NCBI GenBank assembly: GCA_009777235.1
Contig: WRMH01000001.1
Location: forward strand, 1-64,000
Source of the DNA: Oscillospiraceae bacterium
GTDB lineage: Bacteria; Bacillota; Clostridia; Oscillospirales; Oscillospiraceae
Reading direction: 5' to 3'
Length of the DNA stretch: 64,000 nt
Of the stretch, positions 19,630 to 28,984 are shown in pieces. Within the stretch, counting starts at the first letter, position 1; each line of letters begins with the position of its first letter. The notes beneath the pieces are model-generated. The model ran no database searches, was not told the DNA's origin, and saw only the letters and a list, made by a program, of their open reading frames with translations. The translations under genes were made by a program, and so were the position numbers.

Positions 19630-20070
19630 TTACACCACCTGTGCCTTTCCGCCGGCTTTTTCTATTTTCTTCTTTGCCGACTCGGTAAATGCCGTTGCTT
19701 TTACTGTGAGCTTGACATTTAGCGTTCCGTTTCCGAGTATCTTGACCCCATACTTGCATCCGCTCAGTATGCCGGCCTCTATGAGTTCTTTTTGACCAAC
19801 CGTATCACCCGACTTGAATCTTTTTAGGACGCCGACGTTCACAGCTTCAAGCGGCTTTGCGAATATGTTGTTAAAGCCTCTTTTTGGTACGCGGCGGGCA
19901 AGCGGCATTTGACCGCCTTCAAAACCTATTCTGACACCGCCGCCGCTTCTTGATTTTTGACCTTTATGCCCCCGGCAAGATGTCTTTCCGTGACCGGAGC
20001 CATGTCCGCGCCCTTTGCGCTTCGGCGAATGGGTAGAACCCTTTGCCGGTGAAAGTTCATGAATTTGCAT
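19630..20070 (-). CDS. rplO: 50S ribosomal protein L15
   Basis: This 146-residue protein has the Gly/Arg-rich N-terminal arm of L15 (KGSTHSPKRKGRGHGSGHGK, then RSGGGVRIGFEGGQMPL), which threads into the large subunit, and the C-terminal globular domain. It lies between rpmD and secY. Confidence 0.98.
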   Translation of the reverse strand: MQIHELSPAKGSTHSPKRKGRGHGSGHGKTSCRGHKGQKSRSGGGVRIGFEGGQMPLARRVPKRGFNNIFAKPLEAVNVGVLKRFKSGDTVGQKELIEAGILSGCKYGVKILGNGTLNVKLTVKATAFTESAKKKIEKAGGKAQVV

Positions 20071-20149
20071 TTATCTGATCACCTTCCCTGTCTCAGGAAT
20101 TTGTGCCTTTGGCACATTTCGTATGCTAAGTGTCTTGTCTTTTTATGAT

Positions 20150-20719
20150 CTATTTTATTTCCGTAACCGCTACCATATACGAGATTTGAGCAATCTTGCC
20201 TCTTGTCTGGGGGTTATCGGGCTGAATCGCTTCTTTTCCGATTCTTTTAAGCCCAAGCGATATTGCGGTCGCAATATGTTTGTCCTGCCTGCCGTTCAAA
20301 CTCTTTATAAGTTTTATTTTGAGTCTCGGTGTGCCTGCGGTTTTGGCTTTTTCCGGCGTTTTTGTTGCTGCTGCGGCTTTTTGCTCTACATTCGCTTTTG
20401 CGGGTTTTGCCGCAGTGCCGCTTGCCTCGCCGGTAGCTTCTTCCTGAGCCTTTGCCGCTGTTTTTGGCGGAGCTTTGACCGCAGCGGTTTTTATCACGGC
20501 ATCATCTTTTTTTGCTTTCGCAGCTTTATCTTTCGCGTCCGCGCCGCCTGTTGCCGCGCTCGTCTTTTTTGCCGCGCCTGCGGGCTTCTTTGCCGCCGCG
20601 TCCGCCGCCTTTGCTGCGCCTGCGGGTTTCTTTTCCACCGATGCCGCTGCCGCGCCGCTTGTTTCCGCCGCCTTTTCAATTGCTTTTTTTGTCGTCTTTT
20701 TTTCTGTTGTTTCTGCCAT
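20150..20719 (-). CDS. rpmD: 50S ribosomal protein L30 with a long Ala/Lys-rich N-terminal extension
   Basis: The last 62 residues or so (TPRLKIKLIKSLNGRQDKHI, then LGLKRIGKEAIQPDNPQTRGKI) are a normal L30, a protein that is usually only about 60 residues. Here it is preceded in the same frame by about 127 residues of Ala, Lys, Pro, Thr and Glu, with repeats such as KKPAGAAK, resembling a histone H1 tail. The frame has no internal stop, and the start has a ribosome-binding site (GAGGA; ATG at 20719 or 20725). The position between rpsE and rplO is normal. Internal initiation giving a short L30 is possible but no good site was recognised. Confidence 0.9.
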   Translation of the reverse strand: MAETTEKKTTKKAIEKAAETSGAAAASVEKKPAGAAKAADAAAKKPAGAAKKTSAATGGADAKDKAAKAKKDDAVIKTAAVKAPPKTAAKAQEEATGEASGTAAKPAKANVEQKAAAATKTPEKAKTAGTPRLKIKLIKSLNGRQDKHIATAISLGLKRIGKEAIQPDNPQTRGKIAQISYMVAVTEIK

Positions 20720-20759
20720 CACCATAAGTCCTCGCTATAATTATTTCCAAACCGCAGCC

Positions 20760-21326
20760 TTAGCCAATAATCTCCTCAATGGTCTTTCCTCTGGTTTTTG
20801 CCACTTTCTCGGCATCGCGCAGAGATTTTAGCCCTACCATGGTAGCCGCGACTATGTTTTGCGGATTGTTTGAACGCAGGCATTTTGTCCTGATGTCACG
20901 AATACCCGCCGCCTCCACCAAAGCGCGGACAGCACTGCCCGCTATAACGCCCGTTCCGGGAGGCGCCGGTTTTAAAAGAACTCTGCCCGCTCCAAACGCG
21001 CCGATAACCTCATGCGGTATTGTGCCGCCGGAAATCGTTATCGTTGTCACATTTTTCTTTGCGTCCTCAATGCCTTTGCGAATCGCTTCCGATATCTCGC
21101 CGGCTTTGCCCAGTCCAAAACCAACTCTGCCCTTTTCATCTCCGACCACGCAAAGAGCCGAAAACTTGAATATACGTCCGCCTTTGACCGTCTTTGCAAC
21201 GCGGTTTAATGAAACCACTTTCTCAACAAATTCCGGTGGCTGAGCTTCCTCTCTTCTATTATCTCTCCTGTTGTCTCGGTTGTCGCCTCGGCGACCTTGA
21301 CCTCCCGCACCAAAAGCCATATACAT
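20760..21326 (-). CDS. rpsE: 30S ribosomal protein S5
   Basis: This 188-residue protein has the double-stranded RNA-binding N-terminal domain of S5 ([19 protein letters not shown]) and the C-terminal part with [19 protein letters not shown] and [12 protein letters not shown] short Gly/Arg/Asn-rich leader (residues 5-30, with repeats of DNRR) precedes the conserved domain. S5 acts in decoding fidelity. ATG at 21326 or 21320 could be used. It lies between rplR and rpmD. Confidence 0.97.
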   Translation of the reverse strand: MYMAFGAGGQGRRGDNRDNRRDNRREEAQPPEFVEKVVSLNRVAKTVKGGRIFKFSALCVVGDEKGRVGFGLGKAGEISEAIRKGIEDAKKNVTTITISGGTIPHEVIGAFGAGRVLLKPAPPGTGVIAGSAVRALVEAAGIRDIRTKCLRSNNPQNIVAATMVGLKSLRDAEKVAKTRGKTIEEIIG

Positions 21327-21355
21327 ATAATCCTTTCCTTTATCGCCGGTTTGAT

Positions 21356-21715
21356 CTAAAATCGCAGCCCGCCCTCACGGGCAGCTTCCGCAAGTTCCTT
21401 TACACGACCGTGATAGATATATCCGCCCCGGTCAAACACAACCTCTTGCACGCCTTTGCTCTTGGCGCGTTCGGCAATTTGCTTGCCTACGATCGAGGCT
21501 CCTTCTTTGTTTGCTCCCGAGCTATTGAAGCCTTTTTCGAGCGAGCTGGACGCGCAAAGGGTTTCACCCTTTGTATCATCAATGATTTGCGCGTAAATAT
21601 GCTTTTTGCTGCGAAAAACATTGAGCCTGGGACGCTCGGACGTACCGCTTATCTTTGCGCGGACTCTTTTATGACGCTTCTTGCGCTGTACATTTGTATC
21701 AATTTTTTTAATCAT
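21356..21715 (-). CDS. rplR: 50S ribosomal protein L18
   Basis: This 119-residue protein has the L18 features [33 protein letters not shown] and the end [20 protein letters not shown]. It binds 5S rRNA with L5. It lies between rplF and rpsE. Confidence 0.98.
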   Translation of the reverse strand: MIKKIDTNVQRKKRHKRVRAKISGTSERPRLNVFRSKKHIYAQIIDDTKGETLCASSSLEKGFNSSGANKEGASIVGKQIAERAKSKGVQEVVFDRGGYIYHGRVKELAEAAREGGLRF

Positions 21716-21740
21716 TACAAACCTGACTCCTTACTTCACA

Positions 21741-22283
21741 TTATTTTGCGCCTGTTTTTCCTTCCTTGCGGCGCACGACCTCTCCTGCATATCTTATGCC
21801 CTTGCCCATGTACGGCTCAGGAGGTCTCTTTTTTCTGATGTCGGCGGCAAACTGGCCTACTGCCTGTTTGTCCATGCCGCTGATGGTTATTTTATTTGGC
21901 GCGGGCACATCAATCGAGATGCCTTGAATTGCTTCAATAATTACTTGATGCGAATATCCAAGGTTCATGACGAGCTTGGAGCCTTCCATTGTCGCCCTGT
22001 AACCGACGCCGCTTATTTCGAGTTCTTTTTTGAAACCGTCCGTAACGCCGACGATCATGTTGTTTATCAGCGTGCGCGACAGCCCGTGCATACTGCGATG
22101 CCTTGGCGCGTCGGTGGGCCGCGATACGCAAAGCACGGCGTTTTCTATCTCGATAGCTATCTGCGCGTCTATCGGCTGCTGCAATGTGCCTTTAGGGCCT
22201 TTGACGGTCACGACATTAGTCTCGGATATTTTCACCTCAACTTCAGGCGGTATTGTAATTGGAGCTCTTCCTATTCTGGACAT
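21741..22283 (-). CDS. rplF: 50S ribosomal protein L6
   Basis: This 180-residue protein begins SRIGRAPITIPPEVEV and ends with the conserved RKKRPPEPYMGKGIRYAGE segment of L6, which lies near the factor-binding site of the large subunit. The ATG at 22283 has GGAGG at a good distance; the frame is open 18 bases further upstream. The order rpsH-rplF-rplR is standard. Confidence 0.97.
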   Translation of the reverse strand: MSRIGRAPITIPPEVEVKISETNVVTVKGPKGTLQQPIDAQIAIEIENAVLCVSRPTDAPRHRSMHGLSRTLINNMIVGVTDGFKKELEISGVGYRATMEGSKLVMNLGYSHQVIIEAIQGISIDVPAPNKITISGMDKQAVGQFAADIRKKRPPEPYMGKGIRYAGEVVRRKEGKTGAK

Positions 22284-22294
22284 TTTATACCTCC

Positions 22295-22690
22295 TTACCA
22301 AACAAACGCGAGAACTTCACCGCCGACATTCGCTTCGCGGGCCTTTTTGTCGGTCATGATTCCCTTGGACGTTGAAACTACGGCTATACCCAATCCGCGT
22401 AAAACATACGGAAGCTCATCAGCTCCGGCATATACGCGAAGGCCGGGCTTTGATACGCGCCGCAGCCCCGTAATGGCTTTTTCGGAGCCGTTGTATTTTA
22501 GCGTGATTTTTATGACGCCTTGCGCGCCTTCGTTAATCAGTTGATAGTTTCTTATATAGCCTTCCTGAAGCAGAATCTCCGCTATCGCTTTTTTTACATT
22601 TGAAGCGGGGATATCTACGGTTGCATGCTTTACGTTGCTTGCGTTTCTTATGCGCGTCAACATATCGGCAATGGGGTCTGTTATGTTCAT
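22295..22690 (-). CDS. rpsH: 30S ribosomal protein S8
   Basis: This 131-residue protein begins [15 protein letters not shown] and ends with [20 protein letters not shown] and GGEVLAFVW, as in all S8 proteins. It binds the central domain of 16S rRNA and in many bacteria represses the spc operon. It lies between rpsN and rplF. Confidence 0.98.
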   Translation of the reverse strand: MNITDPIADMLTRIRNASNVKHATVDIPASNVKKAIAEILLQEGYIRNYQLINEGAQGVIKITLKYNGSEKAITGLRRVSKPGLRVYAGADELPYVLRGLGIAVVSTSKGIMTDKKAREANVGGEVLAFVW

Positions 22691-22785
22691 GCTTTTATCC
22701 TCCCTGTTAGAGTTACAGGTCTTGTACCTGTTTTCGCGCCAATGGTATCCGATACCATGTTTTTTTGGACCCTTTGGTTACGTTT

Positions 22786-22971
22786 CTACCATGATGCCTT
22801 GCGGACACCCGGTATTTGACCTTTATAAGCCAAGTTGCGGAAACAAATGCGGCAAATGCCGAAATTACGCAAATATGCATGCGGGCGGCCGCAGATTTTA
22901 CAGCGATTGTAGCGGCGAGCTTTGTATTTTGAGCCCCTTTGCTGCTTTAGAATCATAGCTTTCTTTGCCAT
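22786..22971 (-). CDS. rpsN: 30S ribosomal protein S14, zinc-binding type Z
   Basis: This 61-residue protein is the short S14 of Gram-positive bacteria. The four zinc-binding Cys are in CKIC and CRIC, and the end is [13 protein letters not shown]14 lies in the head of the 30S subunit. It is between rplE and rpsH; about 95 bp separate it from rpsH. Confidence 0.97.
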   Translation of the reverse strand: MAKKAMILKQQRGSKYKARRYNRCKICGRPHAYLRNFGICRICFRNLAYKGQIPGVRKASW

Positions 22972-23012
22972 ATACCATTTCCTCTCGTCATATGTGATAT
23001 CTGAATATCTGA

Positions 23013-23573
23013 TTATGTGTTAAACGGCGCTCCCATCAGCGTAAGCAACTCACGGCCTTCCTCGTCTGTCTTTGCCGTCGTGCATATAACTATGTCCATA
23101 CCCCTGATTTTTTCGATCTTGTCATAGTCTATCTCAGGAAAAACCAACTGCTCTTTCAGGCCAAGCGCGTAGTTGCCGCGCCCGTCAAAAGCGTTTGCGC
23201 TGATACCTCTAAAGTCTCTCACACGCGGCAGAGCCACGTTAAACAATCTGTCGAGAAATTCCCACATTTTGTTTTGGCGCAGCGTCACCTTCACGCCAAC
23301 GGACATTCCCTCGCGGAGCTTAAAGTTGGCTACTGATTTGCGGGCTTTTGTTATGACCGCTTTTTGCCCCGTTATTGTGGTTATGTCTTTAACGACCGCC
23401 TCTAAGGCTTTGGCATTGTCACGCGTATCACCGCAGCCGACATTGATAACGATTTTTTCAAGGCGCGGCGTTTCCATGACGCTCTTATAACCAAACTTTT
23501 TTACGAGCGCGGGGACTGCCTCATCTTTATATCTCTTTTTAAGTCTTGGGGTCATCTTCTCTGTCTGTGCCAT
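23013..23573 (-). CDS. rplE: 50S ribosomal protein L5
   Basis: This 186-residue protein has the L5 signature ([11 protein letters not shown]-like segment [20 protein letters not shown]) and the C-terminal [21 protein letters not shown] with FPEIDYDKI. It binds 5S rRNA and forms a bridge to S13. It lies between rplX and rpsN. Confidence 0.98.
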   Translation of the reverse strand: MAQTEKMTPRLKKRYKDEAVPALVKKFGYKSVMETPRLEKIVINVGCGDTRDNAKALEAVVKDITTITGQKAVITKARKSVANFKLREGMSVGVKVTLRQNKMWEFLDRLFNVALPRVRDFRGISANAFDGRGNYALGLKEQLVFPEIDYDKIEKIRGMDIVICTTAKTDEEGRELLTLMGAPFNT

Positions 23574-23628
23574 ACCTTTAACTCTGTCATCCTTTCGTAA
23601 AATGCCGCTTGCGGGTTTTTGCCGCGTT

Positions 23629-23943
23629 TTATTGAATCTCGGCGCCGCATTTTTTGCAAACTCTTACTTTGTCACCGTTTTTGTTTATCTTGTGCGCCGG
23701 CCTTGTCGGTTTGTCGCATTTTGGGCACACGCGCATTACTTTATCGGCATAAATCGGCGATTCTTTTGTAATTATTCCGCCCGGCTCGCCTTGTTTTCGC
23801 GGCTTTTTATGTCTCTTGGCGACAAGCACGTCCTCGACAAGCACCTTCTTGCCTTTGGGGTCTACGTGCATCACCTTGCCCTGTTTTCCTTTGTCTCTGC
23901 CGGACAGCACCACTACTGTGTCATTTGTTCTTATATGCATCAC
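23629..23943 (-). CDS. rplX: 50S ribosomal protein L24
   Basis: This 104-residue protein has the KOW motif near the N-terminus ([18 protein letters not shown]) and [10 protein letters not shown] in the middle. A C-terminal pair of CxxC motifs (CPKC and CKKC) suggests a zinc ribbon, which is common in Gram-positive L24. It starts large-subunit assembly. It lies between rplN and rplE. Confidence 0.97.
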   Translation of the reverse strand: MMHIRTNDTVVVLSGRDKGKQGKVMHVDPKGKKVLVEDVLVAKRHKKPRKQGEPGGIITKESPIYADKVMRVCPKCDKPTRPAHKINKNGDKVRVCKKCGAEIQ

Positions 23944-23957
23944 TCTTGCCTCCCAAC

Positions 23958-24329
23958 TTATATTACTTCGGGAGCGAGCGATAGGATTTTCATATAATCC
24001 TTGTCGCGAAGCTCTCTCGCTACAGGCCCGAAAATACGCGTGCCTCTGGGGTTTTTGTCGTCGTCTTTGATAAGGACCGCGGCGTTTTCATCAAAGCGCA
24101 CATGCGTCCCATCCGCTCGGTGTACGCCTTTTGCCGTGCGCACTACGACGGCTTTTACGACCTCGCCTTTTTTTACCGTGCTTGCCGGAGCCGCTTTGCG
24201 GACAGAGGCCACAATAACGTCTCCCACACTCGCATACTTGCGTTTTGATCCGCCCAGTACGCGTATGCACTTTATCTCTTTAGCGCCGGTATTGTCGGCA
24301 ACTTTCAGATATGATTCTTGCTGTATCAT
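23958..24329 (-). CDS. rplN: 50S ribosomal protein L14
   Basis: This 123-residue protein begins [18 protein letters not shown] and has the L14 signature [20 protein letters not shown] and [14 protein letters not shown]. It lies at the subunit interface. It is between rpsQ and rplX. Confidence 0.98.
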   Translation of the reverse strand: MIQQESYLKVADNTGAKEIKCIRVLGGSKRKYASVGDVIVASVRKAAPASTVKKGEVVKAVVVRTAKGVHRADGTHVRFDENAAVLIKDDDKNPRGTRIFGPVARELRDKDYMKILSLAPEVI

Positions 24330-24387
24330 ATATAATCTATCCCTTCTGTGATACTCAAGCCTTGCCGGTCGGGTTTTGCAAAAGCGG

Positions 24388-24651
24388 TTATTTCGCTTTT
24401 TCTACGATTTCAACGAGTCTCCACCGTTTTTCCTTCGATAACGGACGCGTTTCCATGACGCGGACTATGTCGCCTATGCCGCATTCGTTATTCTCATCAT
24501 GCGCCTTGAGCTTATATGTCCTGTTAATAATTTTTTTGTACAGCTTGTGCGGTACACGCGTTTCGACCGCAACGACTATGGTTTTGTCCATTTTGTCGGA
24601 TATGACCCTGCCGACTCTTGCCTTTCTGCCGGATTCTCTGGTTTTGATCAT
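24388..24651 (-). CDS. rpsQ: 30S ribosomal protein S17
   Basis: This 87-residue OB-fold protein has the S17 features [18 protein letters not shown] and [20 protein letters not shown]. It binds 16S rRNA early in assembly. Its first bases overlap the end of rpmC by 4 bp. Confidence 0.97.
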   Translation of the reverse strand: MIKTRESGRKARVGRVISDKMDKTIVVAVETRVPHKLYKKIINRTYKLKAHDENNECGIGDIVRVMETRPLSKEKRWRLVEIVEKAK

Positions 24652-24860
24652 GCCTCTGCGCCCTCCTGCGTACTAAACTGCTGCTGGCGAATAACCGTCT
24701 TGACTCTGGCAATATCTTTTTTGACTTCCGATATCTTGATTGGGTTGTCAAGCTGATTTGTCGCGTGCTGCATTCTCAAAAAGAAGAGGTCTTTTTTCAG
24801 CCCTGCGAGCTTTTCTTGAAGCTCTTCGGAGCTTAATGCCCTCGCTTCACTTGCCTTCAT
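24648..24860 (-). CDS. rpmC: 50S ribosomal protein L29
   Basis: This 70-residue helical protein has the L29 pattern [20 protein letters not shown] and [19 protein letters not shown]. It lies near the tunnel exit next to L23. It is followed by a 4-bp overlap with rpsQ. Confidence 0.97.
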   Translation of the reverse strand: MKASEARALSSEELQEKLAGLKKDLFFLRMQHATNQLDNPIKISEVKKDIARVKTVIRQQQFSTQEGAEA

Positions 24861-24862
24861 CT

Positions 24863-25390
24863 TTATTCACCGCCTGTCTGTGTTGTTCCCGCGCCTGCCG
24901 ACTCGGTCACGTCTTTAGTTTCTTCTTCGGTTACTGTCTCTGTGGTCATTTTCTTTGTGCTGACACGCGCTTCGGTAAATTCGCCCTCACGTTTGACAAA
25001 TTTTATTTTGCAAGGGAGCTTATGTCCGGCAAGACGTATTGCCTCACGCGCCACTTCTTCCGTAACTCCGCCTATCTCAAAGAGCACCCTGCCCGGCTTT
25101 ACCACCGCGACCCAGTGATCGGGAGAACCTTTTCCAGAACCCATTCTGGTTTCGGCAGGCTTTGATGTGACGGGTTTGTTTGGAAATATTTTTATCCAGA
25201 CACTTCCTCCGCGTTTTGTATAACGTGTCATGGCTATACGCGCCGCTTCAATTTGATTTGCCGTAATCCAAGCCGGTTCTAAGGTTTTCATGCCATATGC
25301 GCCATATGTGATGCTTGTGCCTCGCGTAGCTTTGCCTCTCATGCGGCCTCTTTGCTGCTTGCGGTACTTTACTCTCTTTGGTGATATCAC
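24863..25390 (-). CDS. rplP: 50S ribosomal protein L16 with a C-terminal extension
   Basis: The start is a GTG ([18 protein letters not shown] follows), with GGAGGT 10 bases upstream inside the end of rpsC; the open frame continues upstream but is only rpsC in another frame. The L16 core ends near residue 143 ([14 protein letters not shown]). About 32 extra residues rich in Thr, Glu and Gly follow, which the roughly 144-residue family lacks. L16 helps to bind the A-site tRNA. The tail is acidic, unlike the rest. The gene starts one base after the rpsC stop. Confidence 0.95.
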   Translation of the reverse strand: MISPKRVKYRKQQRGRMRGKATRGTSITYGAYGMKTLEPAWITANQIEAARIAMTRYTKRGGSVWIKIFPNKPVTSKPAETRMGSGKGSPDHWVAVVKPGRVLFEIGGVTEEVAREAIRLAGHKLPCKIKFVKREGEFTEARVSTKKMTTETVTEEETKDVTESAGAGTTQTGGE

Positions 25391-25391
25391 G

Positions 25392-26429
25392 TTACTTTGC
25401 ACCTCCTTCGCTTTCAGGTGCGGTTTGCGGTGCTGATTCAGGAGCGTTTTGCGATATGCTTTGCGGTGCGGTTTGCGGGCGCGGGCGATTATCCGCATGT
25501 GCGGGGGCGTTTCCTGAGCCGCCCGGTCTGCTGCCATATGCCGGTCTGTCGCCGGGTCTGCCGCCGTATGACGGTTTATCTCCCTGCCTGCCGCCGTATG
25601 ACGATCCGGGGGCGCGGTCTCCGCCGCCGTAGGGCGGTCTCGAGCCGCCGGGTCTGCCGCCTCGGTCTCCGCCGCCGTATGATCCCCCGTCCCTCGGACG
25701 GTCGTCGCGTGGACGGTCGTCGCGTGGACGGTCGTCTCTGTCGCGCCGCTGTCTCGGAGGTCTTGACAAGTCCATTGTCCTCGGTGTTGTGCGAAGAGTC
25801 TGGCTTAATATCTCGCCGTTATATACCCATACTTTTACGCCGATTCGTCCATATGTCGTTGCCGCTTCGGCAAATCCGTATTCGATATCCGCCCTGAGCG
25901 TTTGCAGGGGAATGGTGCCTTCGTGATAAACCTCGCTTCTGGCGATTTCGGCTCCGCCGAGTCGTCCCGATACCATGACTTTTATTCCTCTGACGCCAAG
26001 CCTCATGGCTTTGCTCATCGCAAACTTCATAGCGCGTCTAAATCCGATACGTTTTTCCAATTTTTGAGCGATGCTTTCCGCGACAAGCTGCGCGTTTGTA
26101 TCAGGGCTTTTGACTTCAATGATTGAAAGAGCCACCGGTTTGCCGATTTTCTTTTCGATATCCATACGGTGTTTTTCAATCTCGCTGCCGCCTTTGCCGA
26201 TAACAACGCCCGGACGCGAGCAATGGATAAGTATTCTCACCTTTGCGTTGTCCCGCTCTATCTCAATCTTGGGCACACCCGCGTCAAACAGCAGCTTTTT
26301 TAGATACTTGCGTATGTTGTAATCTTCGACTATGAGGTCTCCCACTTTATCTTCGCGGGCGTACCAGCGGGAATCCCAGTCTTTTATAACGCCGACTCTA
26401 AAGCCGTGTGGATTAACTTTCTGTCCCAT
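25392..26429 (-). CDS. rpsC: 30S ribosomal protein S3 with a long Arg/Gly-rich tail
   Basis: Residues 1-220 or so are a normal S3: [20 protein letters not shown] at the start, the KH domain ([19 protein letters not shown]) and [14 protein letters not shown]. The family is usually 210-230 residues, but here the frame continues to 345. The tail starts with repeats of DDRPR encoded by 15-bp tandem repeats, then has Gly/Tyr/Arg-rich repeats (SYGG, RPGD), then a Gln/Ala/Pro/Glu-rich end. S3 forms part of the mRNA entry channel and helicase. The tail resembles RGG-type RNA-binding regions. Confidence 0.96.
   Translation of the reverse strand: MGQKVNPHGFRVGVIKDWDSRWYAREDKVGDLIVEDYNIRKYLKKLLFDAGVPKIEIERDNAKVRILIHCSRPGVVIGKGGSEIEKHRMDIEKKIGKPVALSIIEVKSPDTNAQLVAESIAQKLEKRIGFRRAMKFAMSKAMRLGVRGIKVMVSGRLGGAEIARSEVYHEGTIPLQTLRADIEYGFAEAATTYGRIGVKVWVYNGEILSQTLRTTPRTMDLSRPPRQRRDRDDRPRDDRPRDDRPRDGGSYGGGDRGGRPGGSRPPYGGGDRAPGSSYGGRQGDKPSYGGRPGDRPAYGSRPGGSGNAPAHADNRPRPQTAPQSISQNAPESAPQTAPESEGGAK
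25696..25740. repeat. Three 15-bp tandem repeats in rpsC
   Basis: The unit GGACGGTCGTCGCGT occurs twice exactly (25696-25710, 25711-25725) and once with changes at the end (25726-25740). On the coding strand each unit encodes five residues of the DDRPR repeat. This suggests growth of the S3 tail by slippage. Confidence 0.85.
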
Positions 26430-26443
26430 CTATATACCCCTCT

Positions 26444-26797
26444 CTATCCTTTTTCAGCAACCGCAACGGTTATGTGTGAAGTTCTCTTGTTTATCCTGTG
26501 TCCTCTTCCGCGTCCCACCGGCCTCATTCTCTTGAGTATCGGACCGGGGCAGGCAAAGGTTTCCATCACGTAGAGGTTGTCGGGGTCCATGTCGTGATTG
26601 TTCTCCGCGTTTGCTACCGCGCTGGCAAGAAGTTTTATTAAAACCTCTGACGCCGCTTTTGGCGTCTGCCGAAGTATCGCTCTTGCCGTAGTGGTATCCT
26701 TGCCTCTGATAAGGTCACAGACTATCTTGACTTTGCGCGGTGATATGCGCACGTATTTTGAATGTGCTTTTGCAACTTTGGGTTCTGTATCCATCAT
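26444..26797 (-). CDS. rplV: 50S ribosomal protein L22
   Basis: This 117-residue protein has the L22 core ([34 protein letters not shown]) and the C-terminal hairpin [18 protein letters not shown], which lines the exit tunnel. The ATG at 26797 has AGGAAAGG upstream; GTG at 26803 is possible. It lies between rpsS and rpsC. Confidence 0.97.
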   Translation of the reverse strand: MMDTEPKVAKAHSKYVRISPRKVKIVCDLIRGKDTTTARAILRQTPKAASEVLIKLLASAVANAENNHDMDPDNLYVMETFACPGPILKRMRPVGRGRGHRINKRTSHITVAVAEKG

Positions 26798-26830
26798 AGT
26801 CACCTTTCCTCGCTTAAAAACTCAGGTGTT

Positions 26831-27103
26831 TTATTTTGAAGTCTTGCTGCCGGCGTGTCCCCGGTATGTGCGCGTCGGAGCGAATTCTCCGAGCTTGTGG
26901 CCTACCATGTCTTCCGTAATGTATACCGGTACGTGGCGCCTGCCGTCGTGTACCGCTATTGTGTGTCCTACAAACGACGGAAATATCGTAGTGGCGCGAG
27001 ACCATGTTTTCAGAGCTGTTTTCCTGCCCGATGCGTTCATTTCATCGATACGTTTTACAAGCTCCGGCGCGGCATATGGGCCTTTCTTAACGCTTCTGCT
27101 CAT
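26831..27103 (-). CDS. rpsS: 30S ribosomal protein S19
   Basis: This 90-residue protein begins [18 protein letters not shown] and contains [20 protein letters not shown] and [10 protein letters not shown], the S19 signature. It lies in the head of the small subunit next to S13. It is 13 bp after rplB. Confidence 0.98.
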   Translation of the reverse strand: MSRSVKKGPYAAPELVKRIDEMNASGRKTALKTWSRATTIFPSFVGHTIAVHDGRRHVPVYITEDMVGHKLGEFAPTRTYRGHAGSKTSK

Positions 27104-27116
27104 TTATGTTCTCTCC

Positions 27117-27953
27117 TTATTTCTTACCACGACGTTTGACAATGTATTTATTGTTTTGGTTTCTCACCTTGCGTGTTTTGTATCCAAGTGTCGGCTTGCC
27201 CCACGGTGTGACAGGTCCGGGACGCCCTATCGGAGCTTTGCCCTCGCCTCCGCCGTGCGGGTGGTCAACAGGGTTCATGGCCGATCCGCGCACTGTGGGG
27301 CGGATACCCATGTGACGTTTGCGCCCGGCTTTACCTATATGTATATTTGCGTGATCCGTGTTGCCAACCTGCCCAATCGTCGCCATGCAATTGCTGCGCA
27401 CCAACCTGTGTTCGCCCGACGGCAATCTGATTTGCGCCATATTTCCTTCTCTTGCCATAAGCTGTGCCGCGCCTCCGGCGCCGCGAACGAGCTGCGCACC
27501 TTTTCCCGGGTGCATCTCTATATTGTGTATGACCGTTCCGACCGGAATATGCGTAATCGGCAAAGCGTTGCCCGGTTTGATGTCGGCGTCTTTTGACGAG
27601 ATGACAGTGTCTCCCGCAAAAAGGCCGTTTGGCGCTAAGATGTAGCGAAGCTCGCCGTCTTCGTATTCGATGAGAGCTATATTCGCGCTGCGGTTCGGGT
27701 CATACTCAAGATGCAAAACCTTTCCCGGCACGTCAAATTTATTGCGCTTAAAGTCAATGATCCTATACTTCTTGCGGTTACCGCCGCCTTTGTGCCGAAC
27801 GGTAATGCGTCCGTAGCTGTTTCGTCCCGAGTGCTTTTTAAGAACCTCTGTGAGACCGCGCACGGGTTTTGCTTTTTTGTCAACTCCGTCAAATCCCGAT
27901 ACGGACATATGCCTTCTTGACGGCGTTGTTGGTTTATATGTTTTAACAGGCAC
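27117..27953 (-). CDS. rplB: 50S ribosomal protein L2
   Basis: This 278-residue protein has the L2 features [51 protein letters not shown] and [12 protein letters not shown], including the conserved His near the peptidyl transferase centre. It is of standard length and lies between rplW and rpsS. Confidence 0.98.
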   Translation of the reverse strand: MPVKTYKPTTPSRRHMSVSGFDGVDKKAKPVRGLTEVLKKHSGRNSYGRITVRHKGGGNRKKYRIIDFKRNKFDVPGKVLHLEYDPNRSANIALIEYEDGELRYILAPNGLFAGDTVISSKDADIKPGNALPITHIPVGTVIHNIEMHPGKGAQLVRGAGGAAQLMAREGNMAQIRLPSGEHRLVRSNCMATIGQVGNTDHANIHIGKAGRKRHMGIRPTVRGSAMNPVDHPHGGGEGKAPIGRPGPVTPWGKPTLGYKTRKVRNQNNKYIVKRRGKK

Positions 27954-27975
27954 GGTGGCTTTCCTCCTTGTTTGC

Positions 27976-28275
27976 TTATGTCAACCCTTCAAAGAACTCA
28001 ATTGTCTTTGATGCGTCCGTCAATTTAACGACAGCTTTCTTCCAATCTTTTCTTTTGCCTTCGGGGTGGCGGCCAAGTCGTTTTGTCTTGCCTTTCATAT
28101 TTAAGGTGGTAACTTTTTGTACCTTGACGCCAAATAAATCCTCAACGGCCTTTTTTATTTCGATTTTGTTGACATCGGGCCGGACTTCAAAGACGTATTT
28201 TTTTAAGTCAACATGTTCTGTTGATTGCTCCGAAATAATTGGCCGCAATAAAATGTCGCTTGATAATTTCATCAC
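27976..28275 (-). CDS. rplW: 50S ribosomal protein L23
   Basis: This 99-residue protein has the L23 pattern [38 protein letters not shown] and [20 protein letters not shown]. It docks trigger factor and SRP at the tunnel exit. Its ATG overlaps the stop of rplD by 4 bp. Confidence 0.98.
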   Translation of the reverse strand: MMKLSSDILLRPIISEQSTEHVDLKKYVFEVRPDVNKIEIKKAVEDLFGVKVQKVTTLNMKGKTKRLGRHPEGKRKDWKKAVVKLTDASKTIEFFEGLT

Positions 28276-28895
28276 GCATAGACCTCCTCAATCTTCCCGA
28301 TTGCCGCTTTATCAACTACGAATGTTTTCGCGTTCATGATGTCATAGGTGTTTAGCAGCGTTGAGTATGTCGTTTTGATTCCGCTGATGTTTCTTGAGCT
28401 GTATACGATGTTTTCGTCAACTGCCTCCGTAACGATTAAAGCTTTGCCGTCAATTCCGAGAACGCTCAAGAATTTGGCAAAGTCTTTTGTTTTTATTTCT
28501 TCCATTTTTAGGTTATCAATGACAATAATACAGTCATTTGCGGCTTTAAGAGAGAGCGCGGATTTGAGGGCAAGCCTCCTTAATTTTTTGTTTAATGAGT
28601 AGCGGTAACTGCGCGGTTTTGGCGCAAATGCCACGCCGCCATGCGTATAATGAGGATTGCTCACGCTGCCTTGACGGGCGCGTCCTGTACCCTTTTGGCG
28701 ATACGGTTTTCTGCCACCGCCCGCTACTTCGGCGCGTGTAAGCGCGGATTGCGTGCCTTGCCTTTTATTTGCCAAATGGTTTTTGACTGCCGCGTGAATT
28801 GCCGCGGTGTTCGGCTCTATACCAAATATCTCATCGGAGAGCTGGGCGTCGCCGACAATATTCCCTTTCATGTCGTGTACTTTAACTTTTGGCAT
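28272..28895 (-). CDS. rplD: 50S ribosomal protein L4
   Basis: This 207-residue protein has the L4 features KQGTQSALTRAEVAGGGRKP, YRQKGTGRARQGSVSNPHYT and the C-terminal Rossmann-like part. L4 lines the exit tunnel and in some bacteria represses its own operon. It lies between rplC and rplW. Confidence 0.98.
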   Translation of the reverse strand: MPKVKVHDMKGNIVGDAQLSDEIFGIEPNTAAIHAAVKNHLANKRQGTQSALTRAEVAGGGRKPYRQKGTGRARQGSVSNPHYTHGGVAFAPKPRSYRYSLNKKLRRLALKSALSLKAANDCIIVIDNLKMEEIKTKDFAKFLSVLGIDGKALIVTEAVDENIVYSSRNISGIKTTYSTLLNTYDIMNAKTFVVDKAAIGKIEEVYA

Positions 28896-28984
28896 ATATA
28901 GTCCACCTTTCCTAAATGGAGACTCGTTAAAATCCGTTAAACCTTGTCCGCTCGGGCTTTGAGCGCGTTTTTTCTTGCGTTCGG

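Noticed and set aside
26598-27596. A 332-codon plus-strand frame opposite rplV, rpsS and rplB
   Set aside because: It spans three ribosomal genes on the other strand and has no features of a real protein.
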